Source: JAWPMV01 sp038527215 (GTDB taxonomy: Bacteria > Bacteroidota > Bacteroidia > J057). Taken from it: a stretch of DNA of 47,169 bases. Numbering within the stretch: the first letter of the stretch is position 1; each line of letters begins with the position of its first letter. Below are positions 24,891 through 33,412 of this stretch, one piece after another. The DNA is taken from positions 1-47,169 of the forward strand of contig JBCBGC010000056.1 in assembly GCA_038527215.1 (NCBI GenBank), written 5' to 3'. A model generated the notes under the pieces. It was not told the DNA's origin, did no database searches, and saw only the letters and a list, made by a program, of their open reading frames with translations. Position numbers and translations under genes: made by a program.

Positions 24891-26105
24891 ATGGCACACA
24901 TCCTATTTGAAGATTCCCTCTGTTTTGACTTGCTTCCCTTTACCTACACCCGCTCGGTTTCTGAACTGCGGGTAGGCATTTTTACCATGCAATCCAGGTG
25001 GGAGAAAGTTTTACAATCATCCTGCTTTACCTGGACGCGGCCTTACCTTCAGGAAAAATACGCTCCACGCCCAGAGGGAGAAGTCTGTACCTTCATTTTG
25101 TCCACCTTACTTCCCAATCCCTCCCTCATCCAACTCATTCAAGAAGCGAAACCGGGCCATTATTATCACTCAGCGGATGGACAAGTCCTGGTAGCCAAAA
25201 CGGAACCAAAAGCCCTTCCAGAGGATTTTAATGGCGTATTTGAAAAAGCAGTGTGGGAATATTGGGAGATGAAAGGCGTGGAAGTTTCGCTGGAAGTGGA
25301 CCAAATCCGCCAGGGTCCTGATTTGTTCCGCTATAATGCCCAGATGATCGCTTATGACTTTCCCTACGCGGTTCAAGCTCATCAGCCGGCAAGTGGCTGG
25401 GAAGATCGGGCGCGGGTATATGGCAAGGACAACCTTTTCGTGGCGGAAGGGGCCAGCCTGAAAGGGGTCACCCTGGATGCAGAAGATGGCCCGATGTTCA
25501 TTGGTCCCGGGGTCCAACTGCAACTCGGGGCGCTTATTCAGCGAAGTCATGCATTTTTAGAAGGGGCCGTAGTAAATATGGGAGCCAAAATGCGGGGGGA
25601 CACCACGGTAGGTCCTTACAGCAAAGTGGGCGGTGAGGTAGGCAATTCCATGATCATGGGCTACTCCAATAAAGGGCATGAAGGCTATTTGGGCAATTCA
25701 GTCCTGGGTTACTGGTGTAACCTGGGCGCAGATACCAATACCTCCAACTTGAAGAATAATTATGCCTCGGTCAAAATCTGGCACTATCCCAGCAAGCGTT
25801 TTCGCGACACGGGTCTGCAGTTTTGTGGGCTGATGATGGGCGATCATAGCAAGACCGGCATCAATACCATGCTCAACACAGGAACCGTGGTGGGCGTATG
25901 TGCGAACATCTTTGGTTCAGGATTTCCCCGCAATTATGTTCCTTCCTTCTCCTGGGGCGGCGCTTCCGGCTTTACCACTTACCGTCTGGAAAAAGCCCTG
26001 GAAGTGGCTCGCATTGTGATGGCCCGTCGAAATCTGGCGCTGGACGATACCGAAATAGCGGTTCTAACGGAAGTATTTGAGCAAACCCAAAACTTCAGAC
26101 GCTAA
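24891..26105 (+). CDS. GlmU-like sugar nucleotidyltransferase/acetyltransferase
   Basis: This 404-residue cytosolic protein is the Bacteroidota-type GlmU family member. A short, divergent N-terminal nucleotidyltransferase-like region (SVSELRVGIFTMQSRWE) is followed from about 180 by a left-handed beta-helix of hexapeptide repeats (VYGKDNLFVAEGASLKGV, GPMFIGPGVQLQLGALIQ, TTVGPYSKVGGEVGNSMI). GNSVLGYWCNLGADTNTSNLKNNY is the acetyltransferase signature region. It presumably makes UDP-GlcNAc for peptidoglycan or other envelope glycans. The N-terminal domain lacks the classic GxGTRM loop of E. coli GlmU, so activity of that half is inferred from the family. It precedes tpiA by 95 bp. Confidence 0.82.
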   Translation: MAHILFEDSLCFDLLPFTYTRSVSELRVGIFTMQSRWEKVLQSSCFTWTRPYLQEKYAPRPEGEVCTFILSTLLPNPSLIQLIQEAKPGHYYHSADGQVLVAKTEPKALPEDFNGVFEKAVWEYWEMKGVEVSLEVDQIRQGPDLFRYNAQMIAYDFPYAVQAHQPASGWEDRARVYGKDNLFVAEGASLKGVTLDAEDGPMFIGPGVQLQLGALIQRSHAFLEGAVVNMGAKMRGDTTVGPYSKVGGEVGNSMIMGYSNKGHEGYLGNSVLGYWCNLGADTNTSNLKNNYASVKIWHYPSKRFRDTGLQFCGLMMGDHSKTGINTMLNTGTVVGVCANIFGSGFPRNYVPSFSWGGASGFTTYRLEKALEVARIVMARRNLALDDTEIAVLTEVFEQTQNFRR

Positions 26106-26200
26106 TTTTTTCCCGTAAAAATCTCTCGCTCAACTCCATTTTTCTGGAATAATTTGTAAATACGCGCTTGATTTTTCTGCTGACTTAATCATCACCCACA

Positions 26201-26962
26201 ATGAGAAAAAAAATCGCAGCTGGTAACTGGAAAATGAACCTCAATGCCCAGGAGGCTCAAACCCTCACCAGCGAATTGGTGCAGATGTACCAAGATGAAC
26301 ATAGCGGAGATGTGCAGGTAATTTTAGGTCCTGCCTATCCTTTTCTGGGCCTCGTCCATCATTTGATGAAAGACACGCCCAATTTTCATTTGTCTTCCCA
26401 GAACATCCACCAGGAGGAAAAAGGCGCTTACACCGGAGAAATATCCGGTAGCATGCTCACTTCCATCGGGGCTAGCCATGCCATCATTGGCCACTCAGAG
26501 CGTCGCCAGTATTTTGGAGAAGACAATGCCTTGCTAGCTGCTAAAATTGACAAAGCCCTGGAACACGGGCTGGTGCCTATTTATTGCATCGGAGAAAGCC
26601 TGGCCCAAAGAGAAGCCGGAGAAACCCTCGCGGTCAATACCACCCAACTTTCCGAGGGAGCCTTTCACCTGGATGCTGAAGCCTTCGGCAAACTGGTGAT
26701 CGCTTATGAACCTATCTGGGCCATTGGTACCGGAGTTACCGCTTCTCCAGAGCAGGCGCAAGAAGTACATGCTGCGATCCGCCAAGCCATCGCCGAGAAA
26801 TATGGACCGGCCGTAGCCGATAACACTTCTATCCTTTACGGAGGGAGTGTGAAGCCTGCCAATGCCAAAGAACTCTTTGCTCAGGCAGATATTGATGGTG
26901 GTCTGGTGGGTGGAGCCAGCCTGAAATCCAGAGATTTCATGGACATTATCCAGTCCTTCTAA
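26201..26962 (+). CDS. tpiA: Triosephosphate isomerase
   Basis: This 253-residue TIM barrel has all catalytic landmarks: AGNWKMN (Asn9, Lys11), IIGHSERRQYFGE (electrophilic His), AYEPIWAIGTG (catalytic Glu and loop 6) and ILYGGSVKP plus GGLVGGASL for phosphate binding. It interconverts dihydroxyacetone phosphate and glyceraldehyde 3-phosphate in glycolysis. An AATAATTTG segment about 50 bp upstream resembles a -7 element, and an intrinsic terminator follows the stop. Confidence 0.98.
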   Translation: MRKKIAAGNWKMNLNAQEAQTLTSELVQMYQDEHSGDVQVILGPAYPFLGLVHHLMKDTPNFHLSSQNIHQEEKGAYTGEISGSMLTSIGASHAIIGHSERRQYFGEDNALLAAKIDKALEHGLVPIYCIGESLAQREAGETLAVNTTQLSEGAFHLDAEAFGKLVIAYEPIWAIGTGVTASPEQAQEVHAAIRQAIAEKYGPAVADNTSILYGGSVKPANAKELFAQADIDGGLVGGASLKSRDFMDIIQSF

Positions 26963-26982
26963 GCAAAGCTGAAATACCTACA

Positions 26983-27017
26983 AACCCTGGCCGGAACAAT
27001 TCCTGCCAGGGTTTTTT
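26983..27017 (+). terminator. Terminator of tpiA
   Basis: AACCCTGGC (26983-26991) pairs with GCCAGGGTT (27005-27013), followed by more T. Confidence 0.92.
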
Positions 27018-27073
27018 CTACCAATTCCTTTCCTGAAAAGACCACTCACCCTACAGACTGGCCTGATTTGCCT

Positions 27074-27081
27074 TATCTTTG
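27074..27081 (+). promoter_or_regulatory. -7 element of the M28 peptidase gene
   Basis: TATCTTTG matches TAnnTTTG exactly and lies 17 bp before the start codon. No good -33 partner is seen. Confidence 0.5.
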
Positions 27082-27098
27082 CCATAAAATTTGTCAAT

Positions 27099-28661
27099 AT
27101 GAAAAGCATCGTAGGAAGCCTTTTGCTTCTTTTCATGGGCTTGTCTCTGCAAGCTCAGCAAATACAATCCATCAGCAGTCCCGCCGAAACATATGCAGAA
27201 AGCATTACGCCAGAGGATTTTCTGGCGCACTTGAGCTTCCTGGCTGACGACATGCTGGAGGGACGGGAAACGGGCGAAAGAGGGCAAAGGCTGGCTGCGG
27301 CCTATATTCGCACCCAGTTCATGCGCCTCGGCCTGGCCCCGGGCGTTCCGCAGGATAACTCCTATTTCCAATACTATTATATCAACCGCTCCAATACCTC
27401 CTCTGGCGAAATCAAACTGGGCAATAAAACCTATCGATTCGGAGAGGATTTTTACAATTACCGTTCAGCCCTGCCGGAATCGCTCACTGGAGAGTTTGTT
27501 TTTGGGGGATATGGGATTCAAACGGAAGCCTATGACAACCTCACGGGGCTGGATGTGAAGGATAAAATCGTTCTGATCCTGGGCGGCATGCCTGGACAGG
27601 ATAAAATTGAAGATCGCTACGCCCTGTTAAAAGATTGGCGGGTACGTCAGGAGAATATTGAGAAAATGGGAGCCAGAGCCATGGTGATGATTGTGCCTTC
27701 TGAGTTGTCCCGTACCATGAAACGATATGCCCGGCGTCGATCCATGACCATTGCAGCATCCCCCAAGCCCGGCATGCCGGTGATTTACCTCAATCCTCAG
27801 ATGGGAAAAGACCTTATTGGGCAGGTAAAAGGTAAGCCGGAAAAAATAAAAGCCAGCCTGGCAGAAGATGCGAATCCACCAAAGTTGAAGTTCAACAAGC
27901 TGGACTTTAGCATGTCTGCCCAATCCGAATTCTCTTCGGTGGCTGCTTCTAATGTTCTGGCCTTACTGGAAGGGACGGATAAAAAGGAGGAAATCATCGT
28001 GCTGACAGCGCATTACGATCATATAGGGGTAACCAAAGACGGGCGGGTTAACAATGGGGCGGACGATGATGGTTCAGGCACTACTGCCATTCTGGAATTA
28101 GCCGAAGCCTTTGCCAAGGCAGCTGCTGATGGGAATCGTCCTCGCCGCAGTCTGTTATTTATGACGGTGTCGGGAGAAGAAAAAGGCCTGCTCGGCTCTG
28201 GCTTTTATACCGATCATCCTGTCTATCCCCTCGAAAATACCGTGGCCAATCTGAACATTGACATGATTGGTCGGACGGATGCTCGCTACGCTGAGAAAGC
28301 AGACTCTGCTAACTATGTCTACCTGATCGGGGCGGATAAATTGAGTTCGGAGCTGCACGAAATCAGTGAAGCAGCCAATAAAGATTTTACCCAGATCACC
28401 CTGGATTACAAATACAATGATGAAAAAGACCCCAATCGTTTTTACTACCGAAGCGACCATTACAACTTCGCCAAAAACGATATTCCGGTCATTTTCTACT
28501 TTACCGGGGTCCACGTGGATTATCATAAGCCTACGGATGATGTAGAGAAAATCAACCGGGATAAGGCTGCCCACATCACCAAGCTGGTCTTTCATACCGC
28601 CTGGGAACTCGCCAACCGGGAAGAGCGCATCGTAGTAGACAAAAAGAGCAAGCAGGAGTAA
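27099..28661 (+). CDS. Secreted M28 family metallopeptidase
   Basis: This 520-residue exported protein has a signal peptide (IVGSLLLLFMGLSLQAQ), an N-terminal helical part (SFLADDMLEGRETGERGQ), a PA-like insert at about 110-270, and an M28 zinc aminopeptidase domain at about 280-500. The two-zinc site is visible: LTAHYDHIG (His), NGADDDGSGT (bridging Asp), SGEEKGLLGS (catalytic and ligand Glu), NIDMIGR (Asp) and HVDYHKPTDD (His). It probably trims amino-terminal residues from peptides in the periplasm or outside the cell. It is a single-gene unit with its own -7 element and terminator. Confidence 0.93.
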   Translation: MKSIVGSLLLLFMGLSLQAQQIQSISSPAETYAESITPEDFLAHLSFLADDMLEGRETGERGQRLAAAYIRTQFMRLGLAPGVPQDNSYFQYYYINRSNTSSGEIKLGNKTYRFGEDFYNYRSALPESLTGEFVFGGYGIQTEAYDNLTGLDVKDKIVLILGGMPGQDKIEDRYALLKDWRVRQENIEKMGARAMVMIVPSELSRTMKRYARRRSMTIAASPKPGMPVIYLNPQMGKDLIGQVKGKPEKIKASLAEDANPPKLKFNKLDFSMSAQSEFSSVAASNVLALLEGTDKKEEIIVLTAHYDHIGVTKDGRVNNGADDDGSGTTAILELAEAFAKAAADGNRPRRSLLFMTVSGEEKGLLGSGFYTDHPVYPLENTVANLNIDMIGRTDARYAEKADSANYVYLIGADKLSSELHEISEAANKDFTQITLDYKYNDEKDPNRFYYRSDHYNFAKNDIPVIFYFTGVHVDYHKPTDDVEKINRDKAAHITKLVFHTAWELANREERIVVDKKSKQE

Positions 28662-28679
28662 GCAGCTCCCACATCAAGC

Positions 28680-28714
28680 AGCCGTTCTGAACTTTCTGGT
28701 TCAGAACGGCTTTT
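28680..28714 (+). terminator. Terminator of the M28 peptidase gene
   Basis: A perfect 13-bp stem, AGCCGTTCTGAAC (28680-28692) and GTTCAGAACGGCT (28699-28711), is followed by TTT. Confidence 0.9.
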
Positions 28715-28770
28715 GCTATGTTACCTTTTGAGCACCAGCAGATACTAAACATCAAAACACCTTCACTCCT

Positions 28771-29220
28771 ATGAAAAAGTATTTGCTCCTTAGTGTCTTA
28801 TGTGCCTTTCTGGCCGCACCTACCTTTGCTCAAAAAGCCCCCAAACTTAAAACCAAAAAGCTCAGCCAAAGCTTCAAAGCCAGTAGTGGCCTCACCGGAC
28901 AGGTAAAGCTCCTGGCTGGAAAAGCGCTGGGATATGAATCCGCAGAATCGGAAGAAGAAGACTGTACCCCGCCGCCTTGTACGGGCATCATTGACCCCTG
29001 GACCTGTGAATGCTTCGATGACATTCGCGATCCCTGGGAAGAAGACCAAATTGCCACCCGCATGAAAGCGGTTCAGCAATTCGAAGGCGCCTTACTGAAA
29101 GGAGCAGCAAAAAATATTATCAGTCCGGAACTGGTTCGGCAAACCCGTGCCAAGTATCCCGGTCGCAGCCTCAAAGCCATTGTCAACCGGCTCAACGTCT
29201 ACGAAAACTCTTTGAAATAG
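28771..29220 (+). CDS. Small secreted protein with a cysteine-rich acidic core
   Basis: This 149-residue protein has a signal peptide (YLLLSVLCAFLAAPTFAQ), a basic segment (PKLKTKKLSQSFKAS), then an acidic core with four cysteines in about 20 residues (EEDCTPPPC, DPWTCECFDD) and a duplicated DPW motif, and a basic helical C-terminus (LVRQTRAKYPGRSLKAIVNRLN). No family was recognised. The clustered cysteines could bind metal or form two disulfides. It has a terminator-flanked position of its own. Confidence 0.72.
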   Translation: MKKYLLLSVLCAFLAAPTFAQKAPKLKTKKLSQSFKASSGLTGQVKLLAGKALGYESAESEEEDCTPPPCTGIIDPWTCECFDDIRDPWEEDQIATRMKAVQQFEGALLKGAAKNIISPELVRQTRAKYPGRSLKAIVNRLNVYENSLK

Positions 29221-29248
29221 CGTTTAGATTTTTATAAATCGATGGAGG

Positions 29249-29278
29249 GGGATAGGACGTTGTGCCTATCCCTTATTT
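29249..29278 (+). terminator. Probable terminator between convergent genes
   Basis: GGGATAGG (29249-29256) pairs with CCTATCCC (29265-29272), followed by TTATTT on the plus strand. It ends directly at the stop codon of the minus-strand oxidoreductase. Confidence 0.65.
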
Positions 29279-30670
29279 CATTTTCATGACGATGGGATCC
29301 CACTGGATGATGCGCTGCTCAAAATGACTCACATTGGCAGCTAATACCGGCCCAGCCGCACGGAACCCGAAGCTGGCATCTTCCACTACTTTTCCTTTGG
29401 TGCGCATGGCATGAAAAAAGCCCGCCCAGTGATCATAGTGATCACTATAGCCTTCGGGGGCTTTATACACGATTTCATCCGGGCCGATCATTTCCTTTTT
29501 TGCTACTCCATAATGCTCCTCATACCAGGCTTTATAGGCCGCTTGCTGACCCTTGGAAAAGGTGTTGTAGCTGTCCCAGCCTCCATAGCCAGGAGCCTTG
29601 GCCATTTTTCGTTTTTTGACGCTGACCGAACGACCATTGAGCACCATCACGCCTTCCGTACCGATAAAGCGGGTCATGGAGCCGCCCCCTCCCCCATCAA
29701 TCAGGTTGACGCGCATCTGCAGGTTAAAGGCAGGATGGGTATCCGTTTTGGGGTAGTCAAAATTGGCGATCAGCACGTCAGGCACATCCCTGCCATCTTC
29801 CCAATACCGCAAGCCGCCGGTCGCAAAAATCCGCTCTGGGCCAGGCGTATCCAGGATGAGATGCACGGCAGAAATCAGGTGGACAAATAAGTCTCCTCCT
29901 ACTCCGGTACCATAGTCCTGATAGTTTCGCCACCGGAAAAACCGGGTTTTATCAAAGGCTCGCTTAGGCGCATCGCCAATAAAAGCATCCCAGGAAACCG
30001 TGTCCTCACTGGCATCGGTGGGGATAGAATACTGCCAGGCCCCCATGGCTGACTGCCGGTCAATCCAGCTTTCAATCAGCACCAAATCCCCAATTTCCCC
30101 TGCCGCGTACAACTCCCTTGCTTTCTGATTCACAATGGAGCTGACCCGCTGGCTGCCCACTTGTAGGATTTGTCCGGTCTTTTGCTCGGCTTTGACCACG
30201 GCCAGCCCTTCTGACACCTGATGAACCATGGGTTTTTCTACGTACACCGCTTTGCCTGCTTCCATGGCCGCAATGGAGATTTTGTCATGCCAGTGGTCAG
30301 AAGTAGAAATCACGACCGCATCCACCTCTTTGCGGGAGAGCACTTCCCGATAATCTCGGGTGGTAAATATGTCTTTGCCATACATTTCCTGGCTCCTAGT
30401 CAACCTGCCCTGGTATAAATCACAAGCCCCTATCAATTTCACACCGGGAACCCGAAGTGCCGTCCTGACATTATTAAAGCCCATGATGCCCATCCCGATC
30501 GCGGCCAGGTTGATGGTGTCATTGGCTGCAGGGGCGGGAGCGGATGGATCTTCCCAGTCAAGGATATGAGGCTTAGCTTTCAAAGAGGAGAAAAGCGCGC
30601 CGGAAAAAAGACTGGTCGCAGCCAGTTTTTTGACAAAGGACCGACGAGAATTTGAGCGAGGCTTGTTCAT
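29273..30670 (-). CDS. Tat-exported Gfo/Idh/MocA family oxidoreductase
   Basis: This 465-residue protein begins with a twin-arginine signal (NSRRSFVKKLAATSLFSGAL), indicating export folded with its cofactor. The Rossmann part has NLAAIGMGIMGFNNV for NAD(P) and the family's VDAVVISTSDHWHDKISIAAMEAGKAVYVEKP in which the EKP lysine is typical. The C-terminal half is the alpha/beta substrate domain (GVGGDLFVHLISAVHLILD, GTEGVMVLNG). Exported members of this family act on sugars or sugar derivatives; the substrate here is unknown. It is divergent from the SDR gene. Confidence 0.92.
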   Translation of the reverse strand: MNKPRSNSRRSFVKKLAATSLFSGALFSSLKAKPHILDWEDPSAPAPAANDTINLAAIGMGIMGFNNVRTALRVPGVKLIGACDLYQGRLTRSQEMYGKDIFTTRDYREVLSRKEVDAVVISTSDHWHDKISIAAMEAGKAVYVEKPMVHQVSEGLAVVKAEQKTGQILQVGSQRVSSIVNQKARELYAAGEIGDLVLIESWIDRQSAMGAWQYSIPTDASEDTVSWDAFIGDAPKRAFDKTRFFRWRNYQDYGTGVGGDLFVHLISAVHLILDTPGPERIFATGGLRYWEDGRDVPDVLIANFDYPKTDTHPAFNLQMRVNLIDGGGGGSMTRFIGTEGVMVLNGRSVSVKKRKMAKAPGYGGWDSYNTFSKGQQAAYKAWYEEHYGVAKKEMIGPDEIVYKAPEGYSDHYDHWAGFFHAMRTKGKVVEDASFGFRAAGPVLAANVSHFEQRIIQWDPIVMKMK

Positions 30671-30825
30671 AATAGTAGTAATTGAGTGATTCTAAGGTAA
30701 GGAACCCCGGGGATAAAATCCCATGAATTATTTGCCGTTTTTGCCTGTTTTTTCTCCATGAGCTTTTTCCGGGCAAACCCGAGCTTTCGTTTTCCAACTC
30801 CTCCAACAAAGCCTATCTTTATTCC

Positions 30826-31527
30826 ATGGAAACACCTATTGCCCTCGTAACCGGAGCCAGTCGTGGCCTGGGCCTGGAAACCACTCGCCAGCTAGCCCAA
30901 AAAGGATATCAGGTCATTCTCAGTTGTCGCAATACCGCAAAAGGAGAAGCCGCCATTCAGGGATGGAAAGATGTGCAAGACCAGATTGTGGTGCATGAGT
31001 TGGAGATTAATTCGGAGGAAAGTGTGCAGCGGATGCTGGCTTTTGTCCAACAAACCTACGGCCGCCTCGATGTCCTGGTCAACAATGCCGCCATCAACTA
31101 TGATACCTGGCAAAACGCCCTTGATGCAGATTTAGCGGAAGTCCACCAAACCATCGAAACCAATGTCTTTGGTGCCTGGCGCATGATCCAGGCTTTTGCT
31201 CCCCTGTTCCAACAGCAACAACGTGGCTGCATCGTAAACGTATCCAGCGGAGCAGGAGCCATGACAGGGATGCAAGGAGGTACTCCTGGATATAGCCTTT
31301 CCAAAGCCGCCTTAAATGTGCTGACCATCAAGGCCGCGCACCAGCTTGGCCAGGCAGGTATTAAGGTCAACAGTGTGTGTCCGGGATGGGTACGCACAGA
31401 TATGGGCGGTGCTTCTGCCCCCCGCAGTGTCGCAGAAGGAGCCAAAGGAATTGTCTGGGCCGCTACCTTAGCCTCTGATGGACCTAGCGGAGGTTTTTTC
31501 CGGGATGGAAAAGCAATCAACTGGTAA
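30826..31527 (+). CDS. Short-chain dehydrogenase/reductase
   Basis: This 233-residue classical SDR has the cofactor motif TGASRGLG, the NNAA motif, the active-site serine in IVNVSSGAG and YSLSK (Tyr-x3-Lys), followed by SVCPGWVRTDMGG. The sequence is close in style to carbonyl reductase-like SDRs. It is probably NADPH dependent, since an Arg follows the second strand (LSCRN). It is followed after 4 bp by the propeller-like gene, so the two form an operon. Confidence 0.92.
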   Translation: METPIALVTGASRGLGLETTRQLAQKGYQVILSCRNTAKGEAAIQGWKDVQDQIVVHELEINSEESVQRMLAFVQQTYGRLDVLVNNAAINYDTWQNALDADLAEVHQTIETNVFGAWRMIQAFAPLFQQQQRGCIVNVSSGAGAMTGMQGGTPGYSLSKAALNVLTIKAAHQLGQAGIKVNSVCPGWVRTDMGGASAPRSVAEGAKGIVWAATLASDGPSGGFFRDGKAINW

Positions 31528-31531
31528 ACCC

Positions 31532-32593
31532 ATGGAACACCTTCTACACTTATCGGGCATCAGAGCCATCTTGCCGGTACCCGATCAATCCCACGTGATC
31601 CTCATCGAAGGAGAAGAAGCAGCCCTCCCCTATCTGCTGAAAAAGATGGCGATTCCTTCCGGGGAAATTATCTTTGAGACGCCCCTGCCCTTTTCGCTCC
31701 GCAACATGGAAATGCTCATCCAAGGGGAGGAGATTTGGATAAATATTCCAGCCGAGAAGCGGGTTCATCGCATTAAGCTAGCGGATGGGAGCACTCTGGA
31801 AGCCCCTCCTCTCTTTCTGCCCTTTGGCCGATGGAGAGGCGAAGCATACTGGGTAATCCATGATCGGCAGCAAGCCGAAGGACACTACTTATCGGTTTTT
31901 GAGGTTTCCAGCCTTAGCCTTTCCTCCCTGGAAAGCCCTCCGGGCATGTATCCCATCCTGGCCAGCTATCCTTATGTCCTCCTGAAGGGAACCACTCAGC
32001 ATTCTCCCTTTTTTGCAGGTTACGACATCCGCAAACAAGCCATTATTTGGGAAGCGGAATTGATGGAATCCATCACCTCCCATGTGAGTCAGCCCAACCG
32101 AGGCCTGGGATTCCTCTGGCCAGAACCGATGGATGTGCCGGGCTCATTTCTGGGGTATGGCCTACAGTTTATGGGCTTAATGGCATTTCGGTGGGAAGAT
32201 GGGCAACTGGCCTGGTTTAATCCTCAGGTCAATCGCCTTTCCCGCATGTACAAAGGGCGGATTTGCAATGCGACCGTGATGTCCTACACCGAAGTCAATG
32301 GGCAAACGGGAGAGACGGAGGCCTTTTTCCCACTGGAAAATAAGCTATTTGCCCACGGCATGACCACTCCCTTTGGTCGTCACTTCCCCATCAATGATGA
32401 TTATATCTTTCTCACAGATGGAAGGCAGGGAAGTATACTTCCCCTCGATCGAAAAAGCCACGCCTTTGGTTCAGCTTTTACCCTGGCTCCTCCGCCAGGC
32501 AGCATCCGAGAGGTTTTCGGCTTGCCGGGTCATTTGCTCGCCTTAAAAACCACCGGAGAAGTCCTCTTAATGGCCTTCCCTCCTAATCCTTAA
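31532..32593 (+). CDS. Propeller-like cytosolic protein of unknown function
   Basis: This 353-residue protein has no signal peptide; the ATG at 31532, 4 bp after the SDR stop, was chosen over ATGs at 31478 and 31505 that overlap it. The sequence is a series of four-stranded, Trp/Gly-rich segments (GEEIWINIPAEKRVHRIKLADG, GRWRGEAYWVIHD, GYDIRKQAIIWEAELM, GLMAFRWEDGQLAWFNP) that looks like a PQQ- or YVTN-like beta-propeller. No catalytic motif is seen. Its last 4 bp overlap the convergent DUF2306-like gene. Confidence 0.68.
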   Translation: MEHLLHLSGIRAILPVPDQSHVILIEGEEAALPYLLKKMAIPSGEIIFETPLPFSLRNMEMLIQGEEIWINIPAEKRVHRIKLADGSTLEAPPLFLPFGRWRGEAYWVIHDRQQAEGHYLSVFEVSSLSLSSLESPPGMYPILASYPYVLLKGTTQHSPFFAGYDIRKQAIIWEAELMESITSHVSQPNRGLGFLWPEPMDVPGSFLGYGLQFMGLMAFRWEDGQLAWFNPQVNRLSRMYKGRICNATVMSYTEVNGQTGETEAFFPLENKLFAHGMTTPFGRHFPINDDYIFLTDGRQGSILPLDRKSHAFGSAFTLAPPPGSIREVFGLPGHLLALKTTGEVLLMAFPPNP

Positions 32594-33297
32594 GCGATAG
32601 AGGGTTTTTGGGAGGCTCGCGTCCGTTTTCTAAAGGATTTCTTGTAAAAGTGGATCGCCAGCCCACCCAGGACCCCTGGGGCCACCCAAGGAATGACGGC
32701 CCAGAAACCTTCGAAATATTGACTGATGAAACGGTTGGCCCCAAAAACAAAGAAGGCGGTATAGGCAGCGATGCCACTGGTTACCATGGAATCCAAATGG
32801 TGCAAATACCAGTTGGGGCGCTGGTCCGGGCTATGTTTCAGGGCATTCCTTAAATCGCGGATGCTGGTAAGCCCCAGGGCACCGAAGAAGAACATGATCG
32901 CTGCTACCGGTTTTCCCAGAAACTGAAAGCCATAAATGATGAGGGCGACGGCAGCCAGGACCACGGCGGTATTCGTCCCAATTTCCACCTGTCGATACCA
33001 GGGCGCATAGCCTTTCTTTTGTCGGAGGATGGCGATGCCTTCCCACAGGACTTTGCCAGTAATGATACTGATGAAGCCCAGGAAGCTAGCCATGATATAA
33101 CTGCCGATGACAAAGTTTTTGATGCTGAGCAAGGCGGCAGATACCACCACGATCCACATCAACCAGACGTACCACTGGCCGATCCGGCGATGGGCTTTGC
33201 CGCCTTTTTTGGTAAACATAGGTACCCAGAACAGTACTACGCTGAGAAAACCTGCTCCAATATGGAGCCAAAGCAGTGCATCAAGTATCCATTTCAT
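32590..33297 (-). CDS. DUF2306-like multi-pass membrane protein
   Basis: This 235-residue protein has about seven predicted membrane helices. Features typical of DUF2306 proteins are LHIGAGFLSVVLFWVPM in the first helix and GGKAHRRIGQWYVWLMW before the second, with histidines that might bind heme or metal; HHLDSMV sits in a later loop. The ATG at 33297 was chosen; a TTG two codons upstream is also in frame. It lies 115 bp after the membrane LytTR regulator on the same strand and may be its partner or target. Confidence 0.7.
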   Translation of the reverse strand: MKWILDALLWLHIGAGFLSVVLFWVPMFTKKGGKAHRRIGQWYVWLMWIVVVSAALLSIKNFVIGSYIMASFLGFISIITGKVLWEGIAILRQKKGYAPWYRQVEIGTNTAVVLAAVALIIYGFQFLGKPVAAIMFFFGALGLTSIRDLRNALKHSPDQRPNWYLHHLDSMVTSGIAAYTAFFVFGANRFISQYFEGFWAVIPWVAPGVLGGLAIHFYKKSFRKRTRASQKPSIA

Positions 33298-33412
33298 GTT
33301 CAAGCATTTTCTCTCAATTACGGCCCTGAAGCAGAAAAAGACTAGCCACAGGGACGAACATCAAAGTCCAGGGCCGGATATCAAAGCGGTGGGGCGAATA
33401 ACAAAGGAATTG

